This document shows positions 1 to 8,834 of a DNA stretch of 64,000 nt, piece after piece; positions within the stretch are counted from its first letter, which is position 1; each line of letters opens with the position of its first letter. A program made the translations under genes and the position numbers. The notes beneath the pieces are model-generated. The model saw only the letters and a list, made by a program, of their open reading frames with translations. It made no database searches and was not told the DNA's origin. The DNA is taken from the NCBI GenBank assembly GCA_965231925.1, contig OZ246894.1:4464001-4528000 (forward strand), in the 5' to 3' direction. This DNA comes from Poriferisodalis sp965231925 (GTDB taxonomy: Bacteria > Actinomycetota > Acidimicrobiia > Acidimicrobiales > Poriferisodalaceae).

Positions 1-280
1 GCGGGGCATAGACCCGCGGCACATCTGGCAACGACCGGATGTCGGCGGCAATTCGTGAGCGAACATCGGGCGAGGCACTGACGAGCAGACCTTGACCGCG
101 TTTGCGCGCCAATTCCGCGCCGCACCCAGAGAGGAACCGCTCGACTTGGTCGAGGCGGTAGCGGACGACACGCTGGCTCAGTCCGAGATCCGAAGCGAGC
201 GCGGCCGTGCTGCGGGGCTGATCCTGTTGCAGCAGCCACCGGGTGATCCGCAGCGCGCGGGTGTCGAGCAGGGCACTCAT
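1..280 (-). CDS. PTS-linked HTH transcriptional regulator, N-terminal part (truncated by window edge)
   Basis: Only the first 93 codons lie in the window; the gene runs off the left edge. The start ATG at 280 overlaps the ptsI stop as ATGA. Residues about 8-60 read as an HTH_11/Mga-type winged helix (RITRWLLQQD, then a second helix ASDLGLSQRVVRYRLDQVE), followed by a K/R-G-x-G-L-L-V segment typical of the N-terminus of BglG/LicR/MtlR-type regulators that carry PRD domains and answer to the PTS. Position directly after ptsI fits control of this sugar operon. The PRD and EIIA/EIIB-like parts expected in the family cannot be seen here, so the exact subtype is open. Confidence 0.6.
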   Translation of the reverse strand, partial: MSALLDTRALRITRWLLQQDQPRSTAALASDLGLSQRVVRYRLDQVERFLSGCGAELARKRGQGLLVSASPDVRSRIAADIRSLPDVPRVYAP

Positions 281-1983
281 GGGCTTCGGGCCGGCTCGGC
301 GATGACGCGGCGAGCCTCGTCGGCCGTTGCGGCCGCGAGCGCTGCGCGCACCATCGAGTCGGCGGTCGACGCGTCAGTCGCCGCAATCGCCGACTTCACC
401 AGATTGACCGTTCTCGGGCTGACCGAGAGCTTGTCGACGCCCATGGCAGCGAACACCGCCGCACCGAGCGGGTCGGCCGCCGCGAGTCCGCACACCGACA
501 CGCTGATGCCGTGGCGCTTCGCCGCGGCCACCGTGCGCTCGCACAGGGCGAGCACCGCAGGGTGGAGCGGATCCTGGAGCTCGTCGAGCGCGGTGTTGGT
601 GCGATCGGCGGCCATGGCGTACTGCGTGAGGTCGTTGGTCCCGATCGAGAAGAAGTCGACGTGTGGCGCCGCGGCGTCGGCCACGAGTGCCACCGAGGGA
701 ACTTCCACCATGATCCCGATAGGCGGCATCGCATGGCGGACGCCGCGGGCCGTCAACTCGGCCGCAATCTCGGAAATCCAGTCGCGCAAGGCGCCGGTTT
801 CGGTCACCGTGGACACCATCGGAAGCATCAGCCAGATCTGGGTGTCGGCAGCAGCTCGCAGGATTGCTCTCACCTGCGTCTCGAACACCTCGGGAAACTT
901 GCTGTACAGGCGTGCGCCGCGCACACCGAGGAACGGGTTCTCCTCCGCGGCGATGCCGAGGTAGGGCGCGGGCTTGTCCCCGCCGATGTCGAACGTCCTG
1001 ATCACCACGGGCTGGCTGAAGCTGGCGCCGGCAAAGGAGTAGAAGTCGAACTGCTCTTCCTCGCCGGGGGCATCGGACCGGTCGAGAAACAGGAATTCCG
1101 TGCGAAGCAGGCCGATGCCATCGGCCGCGGCCTCCACGGCGCGCTCGACGTCGTCTCGGGATCCCACGTTGGCGGGCACGCCGACCCGATGTTCACCGAG
1201 GGCCACGCTCATCCCGCGGAACTGCTCGGCCGCAGCGACGGCAGCCTCGAAGGCCTCGCGGCGTGCCGTGAAAGTCTCGGCCGTCACCTCGGTCGGGTGG
1301 ATGACGACGTCGCCCGTCGCGCCATCAATGGCGACGGGGTCGCCTGCCCGCGTGCGCTCGACAATGTCGGCGACACCCACCACCGCCGCGACGCCCAGCG
1401 ATCGAGCGATGATGGCAACGTGAGAGGTGGGCCCGCCGGCCTCTGTCACGAAGCCGAGCACCCAGGCGGGGTCGAGCGCAGCGGTGTCGGCTGCGGTGAG
1501 TGCCCGCGCAACGAGCACGGACGGCACGGCAATCTGGCCCAAGTCCGGCACGTCGACGCCGGCGAGCCATCGGCTGATCCGTTCGGTGACTTCGACCACG
1601 TCCTGGGCGCGTGCCGCGATGTACGGATCATCGATCGCCGCGAACAGTTCTTCGATCTGTTGGCGCGCCTGTTGCAGCGCCGCGCCGAGGCCCGCTCCGT
1701 CGCCGAGAGCAGCAGCAACAGCATCGGCCAGCATCGGGTCGGTTGCCATCAGCGCCTGGGCTTCGAGGACATCACCAGCCTCGGTGCGCCCGGCCGCGCG
1801 GGCCGTCTCGCACATTGCTGCAAGCTGCTGACTCACCGCCGCGCTCGCTTCGCTGAACGCGCCGACTGGATCCTCCAGATCCGGCACCACCACGGCTTGG
1901 GAGTCGATGACGATCGCCGGCCCCACCGCGACACCTGCCGAGGCCGGTGTGCCGCTGAGCCTGACCTCAGGTGATTCGCTCAT
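277..1983 (-). CDS. ptsI: PTS enzyme I (phosphoenolpyruvate-protein phosphotransferase)
   Basis: 568 aa, normal length for enzyme I. It autophosphorylates from PEP and passes phosphate to HPr, first step of the cytoplasmic sugar phosphotransfer chain. The HPr-binding N-domain is followed by the phospho-histidine motif GGPTSHVAIIARS (His about 188), a linker and the C-terminal PEP-binding TIM barrel with LLRTEFLF, RTFDIGGDKP and the active-site Cys segment SVCGLAAADP (the family usually has GEMAGDP). The ATG at 1983 overlaps the stop of the preceding membrane-protein gene (ATGA), and its own stop overlaps the next regulator gene. HPr and the sugar-specific EII are not in the window. Confidence 0.95.
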   Translation of the reverse strand: MSESPEVRLSGTPASAGVAVGPAIVIDSQAVVVPDLEDPVGAFSEASAAVSQQLAAMCETARAAGRTEAGDVLEAQALMATDPMLADAVAAALGDGAGLGAALQQARQQIEELFAAIDDPYIAARAQDVVEVTERISRWLAGVDVPDLGQIAVPSVLVARALTAADTAALDPAWVLGFVTEAGGPTSHVAIIARSLGVAAVVGVADIVERTRAGDPVAIDGATGDVVIHPTEVTAETFTARREAFEAAVAAAEQFRGMSVALGEHRVGVPANVGSRDDVERAVEAAADGIGLLRTEFLFLDRSDAPGEEEQFDFYSFAGASFSQPVVIRTFDIGGDKPAPYLGIAAEENPFLGVRGARLYSKFPEVFETQVRAILRAAADTQIWLMLPMVSTVTETGALRDWISEIAAELTARGVRHAMPPIGIMVEVPSVALVADAAAPHVDFFSIGTNDLTQYAMAADRTNTALDELQDPLHPAVLALCERTVAAAKRHGISVSVCGLAAADPLGAAVFAAMGVDKLSVSPRTVNLVKSAIAATDASTADSMVRAALAAATADEARRVIAEPARSP

Positions 1984-2663
1984 TGCTCGCCCAATCGCTC
2001 CTTCATCGCGTCGTACAGGCACGCTCCCCCCACCAGCGTGATGCTCGCCGTCACCGTCAGCAGGGCGAGCGTGAGCACCACCGTCAGCGCCGAAACCCCA
2101 TAGCCGAGCGGAATCGCGGCCAACAAATTGAAGATGGCGAACAGCGCCAAGATCGCGAAGAGTGCGACGCGGCGCTTGGTGCCGAGTCGAACGCTGGTGC
2201 CGAGTGCTCGCAAGCCTCCTTTGGCCGCTCGATCGGCGACGACATAGCCGTAGAAGCCGTAGAACAGGGCGGCGAAGATCGACGGGATCCCTGCCAGATA
2301 ACGCAAGCCAAGCAGGAAGGCGGCCCAGAAGAAGATTGCGCAGACCAACTGCGCGGCGAACTGCCCCCCGCTGCGCCACGGCGCGGCAAGGTCGATCGGC
2401 TTGCCACGGGCAGCGTCCAAGGCGTAGGCGAACCATGGCAGCGACACCGTTCCGGCGAGCACCAGCCCGGCGAGATCGAGGGCGATCGACTGAAGCGTCT
2501 TGCCGTCGTCGATTGCAATCTGCGCCCAGAAGCGGAAGATACCGAAGACGGCAATGGTGACTGCGGCAGCAGCCGTGAGCGGGACGAGATTCTTGACATA
2601 CCCCGAGATCCCGGAACGGAACAGCGCTGAGATCCGCAGCGGAAACTGTTCGCTCATGCTCAT
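1980..2663 (-). CDS. Predicted multi-pass membrane protein in PTS operon
   Basis: 227 aa starting at ATG 2663, which overlaps the stop of the phosphofructokinase gene (ATGA); a second ATG at 2657 is possible. Several hydrophobic stretches alternate with short basic loops (for example NLVPLTAAAAVTIAVFGIF near the N-terminus and a long C-terminal pair of helices), giving about five to six membrane segments, with the C-terminus MKERLGEQ probably cytoplasmic. It resembles the broad class of DUF-type actinobacterial membrane proteins with repeated hairpins, but I do not recognise a named family. Translational coupling to both neighbours suggests a role in the same sugar response. No catalytic motif was seen. 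Confidence 0.75.
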   Translation of the reverse strand: MSMSEQFPLRISALFRSGISGYVKNLVPLTAAAAVTIAVFGIFRFWAQIAIDDGKTLQSIALDLAGLVLAGTVSLPWFAYALDAARGKPIDLAAPWRSGGQFAAQLVCAIFFWAAFLLGLRYLAGIPSIFAALFYGFYGYVVADRAAKGGLRALGTSVRLGTKRRVALFAILALFAIFNLLAAIPLGYGVSALTVVLTLALLTVTASITLVGGACLYDAMKERLGEQ

Positions 2664-3592
2664 TCCCCCACTGGCAGATCTCGCGGTACGCACGGCGACA
2701 CCGCGACCGCGCGCCGGTCGTCGAGGCCGACTCGGGTGCCGGCGGTGCCCATCGATCGCACTGCAGCCGACGCCCAAGCCAGCCCCTCAGCCAGTGCCGC
2801 CGCACCCTCGCCGCCGGCTGCGATGAAACCGGCCAAGAGTGCATCGCCCGCGCCGACCGTGTTGCGCACGTCGGTCACCGAGATGGTCCCGTAGCAGATC
2901 TCGTCGCTCACCAGCACAGCCCCGAAACGGCCGAGACTGACCAGCACCGAGCCCCAGCCGCCGTCGCGCAGATCCGTGGCCGTGTCGACGACATCGCCCA
3001 CGGTGCACAGCCGCTGACATGTGAGGCTGACCAGCTCGCTGAGATTGGGCTTCACGACAGCGCACGGCGTCCCGACGAGCAGTCTGAGCGGCTCACCGCT
3101 GGAATCGACAGCGAGTCGTTGCGCTGCGTCGGGAAGCGACGCGGCGAGCTGCGCGTAGAAGTCCGCCGACGTTCGAGGCGCGAGGCTCCCGCTGGCGATG
3201 AGCCAGTCCGAGCCCGAACCGGTCACTGCGGCGCGCATCAGCTCGTCAGCCTCGGCGGCGTCGAGTTCTGGTCCCGGTTCGTTGATCTTCGTCGTGGTGC
3301 CATCGGGCTCGACCACGGTGATGTTGCTGCGGATGGATCCTCGAATCCGCACTGCATGCGACGTCACCCCGGTCGCGGCCAACGCAGCATCGAACACTGC
3401 GAGGTCGCCGTCGTTGGCCGGGAACACAGCCCGAGCGGGGTGTTCGTTGACAGCAAGCGCGCGTGCGACATTGACTCCCTTGCCGGCACACTCGACGCGC
3501 ACCACAGATGCCCGGTGCACCTCGCCTCGTTCAAGTGCGTTGACGCGCAGCGTCCGGTCGAAGCTCGGATTCGGCGTCAGCGTCGTGATCAC
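2660..3592 (-). CDS. fruK: 1-phosphofructokinase-like PfkB sugar-phosphate kinase
   Basis: 310 aa. The family phosphorylates fructose 1-phosphate (or tagatose 6-phosphate) with ATP in the cytoplasm. Seen: the TPNPSFDRTL opening, the AGKGVNVARAL substrate motif, and the C-terminal PfkB signature NTVGAGDALLAGF with the catalytic Asp. GTG at 3592 overlaps the stop of the dehydrogenase gene as GTGA, which decides the start. Together with enzyme I and a PTS-type regulator it points to PTS-driven fructose or sorbose use. Assignment to fructose 1-phosphate rather than tagatose 6-phosphate rests on context. Confidence 0.85.
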   Translation of the reverse strand: MITTLTPNPSFDRTLRVNALERGEVHRASVVRVECAGKGVNVARALAVNEHPARAVFPANDGDLAVFDAALAATGVTSHAVRIRGSIRSNITVVEPDGTTTKINEPGPELDAAEADELMRAAVTGSGSDWLIASGSLAPRTSADFYAQLAASLPDAAQRLAVDSSGEPLRLLVGTPCAVVKPNLSELVSLTCQRLCTVGDVVDTATDLRDGGWGSVLVSLGRFGAVLVSDEICYGTISVTDVRNTVGAGDALLAGFIAAGGEGAAALAEGLAWASAAVRSMGTAGTRVGLDDRRAVAVSPCVPRDLPVGE

Positions 3593-5355
3593 GAATCCTC
3601 GACGACCCCATGGGTCTCGATGAGCCGTCGCTCGGCTTGCGATGTCCATTGGCCCTGCGGTCCCAGGGCGCTGCCGATATCGGGGTACCGGTCGGCCAAC
3701 TCGTCGAGTCCCAGCAGCGGCATACCGGCGACCTGGGGGAAGATGACGATCTTGCCGGCGAACCGGCCATCGAGCATCGCCTGCACCCCGTCTCGCCCGG
3801 CTTCGATCCCGCCGACGGCCGCCAGGTTCAAGTCGGGCGACAGCGAGCCCGCCGCAGTCTTGTCGAGCACGAGGGCTTGATCGTCGAGTGTCGAACCTGA
3901 CGTGCCGGTGTATTGGGCATTGCTGAAATACACCTTGCTCATGTCGAGCGGGCCGGTTGTGCCGTTCGCGACACCGGCGAAGAACACCAGCATTCCATCG
4001 TCGCTCATCAACCGTGCCGCCGATGCCATGACCGACGCCACCGGCACGGTGACGATGACATCGTCTGCACCGGCACCGTCGGAACGCTCGTCGATCAGTT
4101 CGCGCACACTCGGGTCGGACGCATCCGCGTTCAGCACGATGAGTTCGCAGCCAGAGCGTTCCGCGAGCGGGCCGAGTGATGCCGCCAGCACGTCGAGGCG
4201 CGCCCGGTCGGGGTCGATGCCGATGACGACATCGGGGCCATCGGCCTTCTCGAGCGCCCGCTGCACGTGCATCTGACCCATCGGCCCGCCTGCGCCGACG
4301 AACACTGCCACGCCGTGGGGACGCAGATCGCAACGGTTTCGCTGCTCGCCGTATGCCGTCTCGATGGTCGGGCCGCGCGTGCCGACGAAGGCTGTGTAGT
4401 CGTAGTGCAAGCGGCCGAAATCGATGGATGAGAGACCGTCGAGTGGGTGTTCGCCGACGAGGTTGAGCGTGCCGCGAAACGCGATGTGCCGTGCGACTTC
4501 GGTCACCTGGGAGGCCGACTGCGGGTCGAGCAGGATGATGTCGTCGAAGCCGTCTCCGCCGGTCTCGTGGTGAACGAGCGCGGCGTACTCCGGCAACTCG
4601 GGGGCATCGACGAATGACGTCTCCGTCTGGGGGCCTATCGCTTCAAGCACCGCTGAGGCAGCGTTCGGGCTCAGACCAGTAAGCACGACGCGGGCGGCGT
4701 CGCGGAGCGTGTCGCCGAAGTCGTAGTCGCGCTCGTCGTCGGGGTGGCCGATGATCCAGACCGTCCCGTCGCTGAGCGGCCACAGACGGCGGCGCTGCGT
4801 GTATGCGGCTTCCACGCATGCCCAGGGCTCAGACAGCGCCGCTGCCGCGTACCCGATGCCGTCAGCGACCCCGATCACGTACGAGACACCGTCCGCGTCG
4901 AGGACCTCGGGACCGATCAGGTGATATTGGATCAGGCCCCCGGGGATCGTGTAACCGTAGGCCGTGCTGCGACCGTCGATGAAGATGTCCGGCTGGATTG
5001 CGAGGCGATCACCCGTGCGGTAGGTCTCAGCAAGATCGTCTCCCGCCTCGATGACCGTCACCGTCGCCTCATGGCCGAGTCGGATGGGGTCCACCGACAG
5101 ATCGCGGCCGTACAGCTTGGGATGCTCCGAGCCGAGACGGATCAGCTTCACGTCAGAGAAGCAGAGCCCGACGGCGTCTACCCGCACGAGCAGCTGGTCG
5201 GGCGCTGGTGCAGGCACGTCGACCGATTCCGGGCGCCCATCGCGGCCGATGCTCTCGACGCCCCCGCCGTAGGTATTCCACCCAAGATTCGGGCGAGGAA
5301 GGGGCGCCGTGCCCTCGCGAAATCGGTCGTAGGACCATGCGCCGGTCGCCGTCAC
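3589..5355 (-). CDS. Long zinc-type (MDR) dehydrogenase, sorbose-1-phosphate reductase-like
   Basis: 588 aa, far longer than ordinary MDR dehydrogenases (about 350-410 aa). An N-terminal GroES-like catalytic domain (residues about 30-190, with GLCFSDVKL and a RLGHEATV segment that supplies likely zinc ligands) is followed by a central alpha/beta insert (about 200-345) and then a Rossmann domain opening with VFVGAGGPMGQMHVQRAL (about 353-370), a form typical of L-sorbose-1-phosphate reductases. It heads the operon, with GTG at 5355 preceded by GGGAGG. With fruK and ptsI downstream it probably converts an imported ketose or polyol phosphate. The substrate is inferred from context only. Confidence 0.7.
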   Translation of the reverse strand: MTATGAWSYDRFREGTAPLPRPNLGWNTYGGGVESIGRDGRPESVDVPAPAPDQLLVRVDAVGLCFSDVKLIRLGSEHPKLYGRDLSVDPIRLGHEATVTVIEAGDDLAETYRTGDRLAIQPDIFIDGRSTAYGYTIPGGLIQYHLIGPEVLDADGVSYVIGVADGIGYAAAALSEPWACVEAAYTQRRRLWPLSDGTVWIIGHPDDERDYDFGDTLRDAARVVLTGLSPNAASAVLEAIGPQTETSFVDAPELPEYAALVHHETGGDGFDDIILLDPQSASQVTEVARHIAFRGTLNLVGEHPLDGLSSIDFGRLHYDYTAFVGTRGPTIETAYGEQRNRCDLRPHGVAVFVGAGGPMGQMHVQRALEKADGPDVVIGIDPDRARLDVLAASLGPLAERSGCELIVLNADASDPSVRELIDERSDGAGADDVIVTVPVASVMASAARLMSDDGMLVFFAGVANGTTGPLDMSKVYFSNAQYTGTSGSTLDDQALVLDKTAAGSLSPDLNLAAVGGIEAGRDGVQAMLDGRFAGKIVIFPQVAGMPLLGLDELADRYPDIGSALGPQGQWTSQAERRLIETHGVVEDS

Positions 5356-5367
5356 CCCTCGGACCTC

Positions 5368-5398
5368 CCTGCGGGAGCTGCACCCCGAGCCCCGCAGG
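5368..5398 (-). promoter_or_regulatory. Leader hairpin just upstream of the dehydrogenase gene
   Basis: An inverted repeat (arms CCTGCGGG at 5368-5375 and CCCGCAGG at 5391-5398) lies directly upstream of the ribosome-binding site of the first gene of the sugar operon. It could be an operator or an RNA leader hairpin. A PTS-type regulator is encoded at the end of the operon, but no link is shown. Confidence 0.3.
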
Positions 5399-5508
5399 CA
5401 ACATCGTTGACGGCTACCTAGTGGGTTGCAACCGGCAGTTTGACGGAGAGCAGATCAGCCAAACTGGCGCAGCAGGCCGCTTCTGTCACATCAGCCGCAA
5501 CGTTCGCT

Positions 5509-5736
5509 CTAGAGCGTGGGATACCTACCCATGTGGGCTTGGCGAAGCCACACGTGCACCGTGAACCGGGTCACTCCGGCGGCCTTGGCAATCTCCTTTG
5601 TCGTCGTACCGGCGCTCGCGAGCTTGCGTTCCAAATCTTGCCGGAGGGACTGTTGATGCTTGATGTCGCTCATCTGCGACGCCCCATCTGCAATCTGCCG
5701 GGCAAGGCTGCGCAGCTCGCGTCCAAGAGGCGTCAT
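5509..5736 (-). CDS. Small helix-turn-helix protein
   Basis: 75 aa from ATG 5736, chosen over an upstream TTG (5763) because GAGG sits seven bases before it. The C-terminal half contains a clear HTH of the resolvase/IS-type kind: TTKEIAKAAGVTRFTVHVWLRQA, where the recognition helix follows the GVT turn. The N-terminal half is charged and probably helical. It ends six residues after the HTH, so it is a bare DNA-binding domain. It sits alone between the sugar operon and a divergent lipoprotein gene; its target is unknown. Confidence 0.6.
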   Translation of the reverse strand: MTPLGRELRSLARQIADGASQMSDIKHQQSLRQDLERKLASAGTTTKEIAKAAGVTRFTVHVWLRQAHMGRYPTL

Positions 5737-5852
5737 CACGACCTCACCATAGGCAGCGCACAACTTCCGGGTCTGTTTGGCGTCGTCACATTTGGGTCAC
5801 ATTCGATTCTTACGTTGCTCCCCAAGTCAGAACCTCACGAAAGGAGAATGAC

Positions 5853-6995
5853 ATGGGGTTCAAGAATTCAAGAGCAAGGAAATGGCTGGCGGGGGCACTC
5901 GCAGGAGTCACACTCTCGGCGGCTGCACTGGGCGGATGCGCCCTGGGTTCAAGCACCGGGGACAACGCCGAGACGGCGGCAGGCGAGATCGTCGCCGAAC
6001 CCCGCAGCGGCGAGGGTGCTGAGGCGAACCCGACTCACGCAGAGGGCACCGAAGGCGTCGGCGAGGGCAGCAGCGAGGAGATCAACGAGGCTCTGATGTC
6101 GAGCCCGGTGATCCCGCTCGACCAGACCTGGACGGGCAACCTGGGCGGCCTCGACGTGGCAGCCAGCTACGACACGGCGACTCAGACCGTGCGCACCACG
6201 GTTCGCAACACGACAACCCAGACGCTGTGCTACGTGCAGTCCGAGCCGCACATGAAAGCCGGTGCGCAAACGGTCGGCGAGCTGGGCCCAGAGAAGCTCG
6301 GCGACCTCGCACCGGGCCAATCGGCAACGTCAGTGCTGTCGGTAGCAGATGAGCCCGCCATGGCCGGAGTGGCCTTCGACGGCTACGTCGTGCACATGGA
6401 GGTCTTCGACTGCAACGGGCCTGGTCCCATCCCCCACAGCGGGGGCGAAGGCGGCGAAGGCGGCGAAGGCGCTGAGGGTGCCGGCGGCCATGCCGAGGGC
6501 AACGAAGCCGGCGGCGAGCGCGGCGGCGAGGTGACCGAGGCAGGCGGCGAGAACGACGCCGCCGTGGCGCTCACACCGGGCCAGACCTACGACGTGACCC
6601 GCAACGGCGCCCGGCTGGTGCTGGCCTATGACCCCGCGGCGAACACGTTCAACGGCACGGTGACCAACACCACCAACAGCGTGCTGACCCGAGCCCGGGT
6701 GGAGATCCACCTCTCCAACGGCACCGAGCTCGGCCCCACCACGCGCACCGACCTGGCGCCAGGCCAGACGCTGCGGATCAGCCTGCCCGCCGCACAGGCA
6801 CCCTTCACCACCTGGAGCCCCCACGCCGAAGTCGGCAGCGGCGAAGGCGGTGAGAGCGGCACCGGCGGCGGCGAGAGCAGCGAGCGTGCCGGCGGCCACG
6901 CCGAAGGCAACGAAGGCAGCGGCGAGGGCGGCCGTGAAGGTGGCTCGGAGCGCAGCGGCGAGCACGGCTCCGGCGGCGAAGGCAGCGCAGGCTGA
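5853..6995 (+). CDS. Lipoprotein with duplicated domain and Gly/Glu-rich linkers
   Basis: 380 aa from ATG 5853, preceded by AAGGAG. A basic N-terminus and hydrophobic helix lead to the lipobox LGGC with the lipidated Cys at 29, so it is anchored outside the membrane. Two related domains follow: residues about 88-190 and 238-325, each a beta-rich FxLxG-like fold with the shared tail DLAPGQ (151 and 300). Each is followed or preceded by an acidic glycine-rich segment containing HAEGTE (62) or GGHAEGNE (211 and 347). The tails end the protein. I do not recognise a family; a cell-surface binding or spacer role is possible. It is monocistronic, with a terminator downstream. Confidence 0.8.
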   Translation: MGFKNSRARKWLAGALAGVTLSAAALGGCALGSSTGDNAETAAGEIVAEPRSGEGAEANPTHAEGTEGVGEGSSEEINEALMSSPVIPLDQTWTGNLGGLDVAASYDTATQTVRTTVRNTTTQTLCYVQSEPHMKAGAQTVGELGPEKLGDLAPGQSATSVLSVADEPAMAGVAFDGYVVHMEVFDCNGPGPIPHSGGEGGEGGEGAEGAGGHAEGNEAGGERGGEVTEAGGENDAAVALTPGQTYDVTRNGARLVLAYDPAANTFNGTVTNTTNSVLTRARVEIHLSNGTELGPTTRTDLAPGQTLRISLPAAQAPFTTWSPHAEVGSGEGGESGTGGGESSERAGGHAEGNEGSGEGGREGGSERSGEHGSGGEGSAG

Positions 6996-7089
6996 CACCC
7001 ACACCGCCAAGGGCGGCGGCAGCTGCCCCCGGCAGACGGCAGGTAACCCCCTCCCATCACCGCACCGCACCACGGGCAGCACGCAAAGC

Positions 7090-7134
7090 GATCCCCCGGC
7101 CTCGACGGCAACCAACCGTCAGAGCCGGGGGATC
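7090..7134. terminator. Bidirectional hairpin terminator between convergent genes
   Basis: A long perfect stem (GATCCCCCGGC at 7090-7100 with GCCGGGGGATC at 7124-7134) encloses a second small stem GACGG/CCGTC. It lies between the lipoprotein gene and the end of nuoN, which converge, so it probably ends both transcripts. There is no clear U-run, as is common in actinobacteria. Confidence 0.7.
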
Positions 7135-7155
7135 CGCCGCGTCCCGAGACCTGCT

Positions 7156-8727
7156 CTACAGGATGATCGACAAGACGGCGTCGGCGCTCCATTCGAGTAG
7201 CCGCTGCGGGAATACGCCGACGATGACCGTCACGGCTACCGCGAGGCTGATAGCGAAGACCGATGTCAGGGGCAGACCGCCCCAGCGCGGCCGGCTCGCT
7301 CGGGCGACGGGGGCGCTGCCGCCCTCGGCGTCGCCGGCTGCTCCTTCGGGGGCGTACATGGCCAGCACGACTCGCAGGTAGGCGAAGGCGCTCACGACCG
7401 CGGTGATCATCGCGACGACGGCCAGGACGTAACCGTCGGTGCTGACCGCTGCCCGGATGACCTCGAACTTCGCCACGAAGCCGGCCGTGAGCGGCACGCC
7501 TGCCTGCGCCAGCAGCAGCACGGTGAAGGCGAGCGCCAGAACAGGGCGGCGGCGTGCGAGCCCGCCGTAGCGGCTGAAGGAATGCGCGCTCGCGTCGGGA
7601 TCTGGCAATTGAAGCGAGGGGCCGACAACCGACAGCACGGCGAAGCTGCCCAGCGCCATGAACGAGTAGGCGATCAGGTAGAAGACGGCCGACGAGACTG
7701 CGTCGCCGCCGCCCGAGGTCCACTGCGCCAGCCCGCCGGCGGCCGGGACCGCGGAGAGGCCGACCAGCACGAAGCCTGCGTGGCTGATCGAGCTGTAGGC
7801 CAGCATGCGCTTGACGTCGGATTGGCAGATTGCCATGACGGCGCCGACAGCAAGCGTGGCGAACGCCAGCCCGATGAGGATCGGCGCCCAGGCAGTGCTC
7901 TGCTCCGCGACCGCCACGTACAGCACGCGCGCCAGCGCGGCGAAGCCGGCGGCCTTTGCGATCGACGCCAAGTAGCCGGTGACCGGGCTGGGCGCCCCCT
8001 CGTACACATCAGGTGCCCAGAAGTGGAACGGTACGGCGGCCACCTTGAACCCCAGGCCGACCAGCAGCAACGCGATGCCGGCAAGCAGCAAATAGTCGGT
8101 CTCCTTGATGGATCCGAAGAGAAAGTCACCGATCCCGCTGAGGTTTGTGCTGCCCGTCGAGCCGTAGACCAACGCGATGCCGTAGAGGAAGAACGCCGAG
8201 CTGAATGCCCCCAGCACGAAGTACTTCATGGCCGATTCGCGAGTGCTCGCACGCCGACCTGCCAACGCGATCAGTACGTACAGCGCGATCGACAACGATT
8301 CGAGGCCCAAGAACAGCACGATCAGGTCGTTCGCACCGGCCATTACGACCGCGCCGGCCGCCGAGGCCAGCAGCAGCGCCGCGAACTCCGGCGGCGCCAT
8401 GTCGTAGCGGTCAAGGGCGGAATGCGCGACCAATGCTGTGATGACGACGCCCGCGCCGATCAGCACCGTGAGCAGCAGGCTGAAGCCATCGCTCACGAAC
8501 GCGCCCGCCAGCGTGGGCCGAGGCGTCGAGCCCCAGGCGGCCCACTGGAGGGCAGCCATGATGGCCGCAGCCGCGCCCGCAGCGATCGAGGTGATGGTGG
8601 ACACCCAGCCGGGCAGCGACCGCGGCGTCAGCGAGGACACCAGCAGCAGCCCGAGCGCGGCGCCGACGAGGATCATCTGCGGCCCGAGCACCCACCAATC
8701 GACGGCCGGCGATTCAAACGACAGCAT
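7156..8727 (-). CDS. nuoN: NADH-quinone oxidoreductase subunit N
   Basis: 523 aa, starting at ATG 8727 (MLSFESPAVDWW). NuoN is one of three antiporter-like proton-pumping membrane subunits of complex I. The conserved core is seen: YFVLGAFSSAFFLYGIAL, the FKVAAVPFHFWAPDVYEGAP segment with the key lysine and histidine, and KRMLAYSSISHAGF. About 14 membrane helices are expected. It is the last gene of the respiratory superoperon. The start overlaps, as TGATG, the stop of a 35-codon relay mini-ORF that fills the gap after nuoM; GGAGG lies nine bases upstream. Confidence 0.95.
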   Translation of the reverse strand: MLSFESPAVDWWVLGPQMILVGAALGLLLVSSLTPRSLPGWVSTITSIAAGAAAAIMAALQWAAWGSTPRPTLAGAFVSDGFSLLLTVLIGAGVVITALVAHSALDRYDMAPPEFAALLLASAAGAVVMAGANDLIVLFLGLESLSIALYVLIALAGRRASTRESAMKYFVLGAFSSAFFLYGIALVYGSTGSTNLSGIGDFLFGSIKETDYLLLAGIALLLVGLGFKVAAVPFHFWAPDVYEGAPSPVTGYLASIAKAAGFAALARVLYVAVAEQSTAWAPILIGLAFATLAVGAVMAICQSDVKRMLAYSSISHAGFVLVGLSAVPAAGGLAQWTSGGGDAVSSAVFYLIAYSFMALGSFAVLSVVGPSLQLPDPDASAHSFSRYGGLARRRPVLALAFTVLLLAQAGVPLTAGFVAKFEVIRAAVSTDGYVLAVVAMITAVVSAFAYLRVVLAMYAPEGAAGDAEGGSAPVARASRPRWGGLPLTSVFAISLAVAVTVIVGVFPQRLLEWSADAVLSIIL

Positions 8728-8834
8728 CAGCTGTGGCCTCCACCGAATCCACCGACTCGTTCGCCGGTTCGGCCGTGCACGGCCATGACCGCCGAGCCGG
8801 CCGGTCTGCGCAACCCGGCGTCGAGCGGCGGCAT
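8727..8834 (-). other. Relay mini-ORF between nuoM and nuoN (35 aa)
   Basis: This short ORF tiles the nuoM-nuoN gap exactly. Its ATG (8834-8832) overlaps the nuoM stop as TGATG, and its stop (8729-8727) overlaps the nuoN ATG as TGATG. The product begins MPPLDAGLRR and ends GGFGGGHS. It has no recognisable domain. It may only carry ribosomes across the gap; translation is not shown. Confidence 0.45.

Noticed and set aside
277..2844. A single 855-aa protein containing enzyme I
   Set aside because: The part upstream of 1983 is out-of-frame sequence of the membrane-protein gene; ATG 1983 has the family start and an ATGA overlap with the gene before it.
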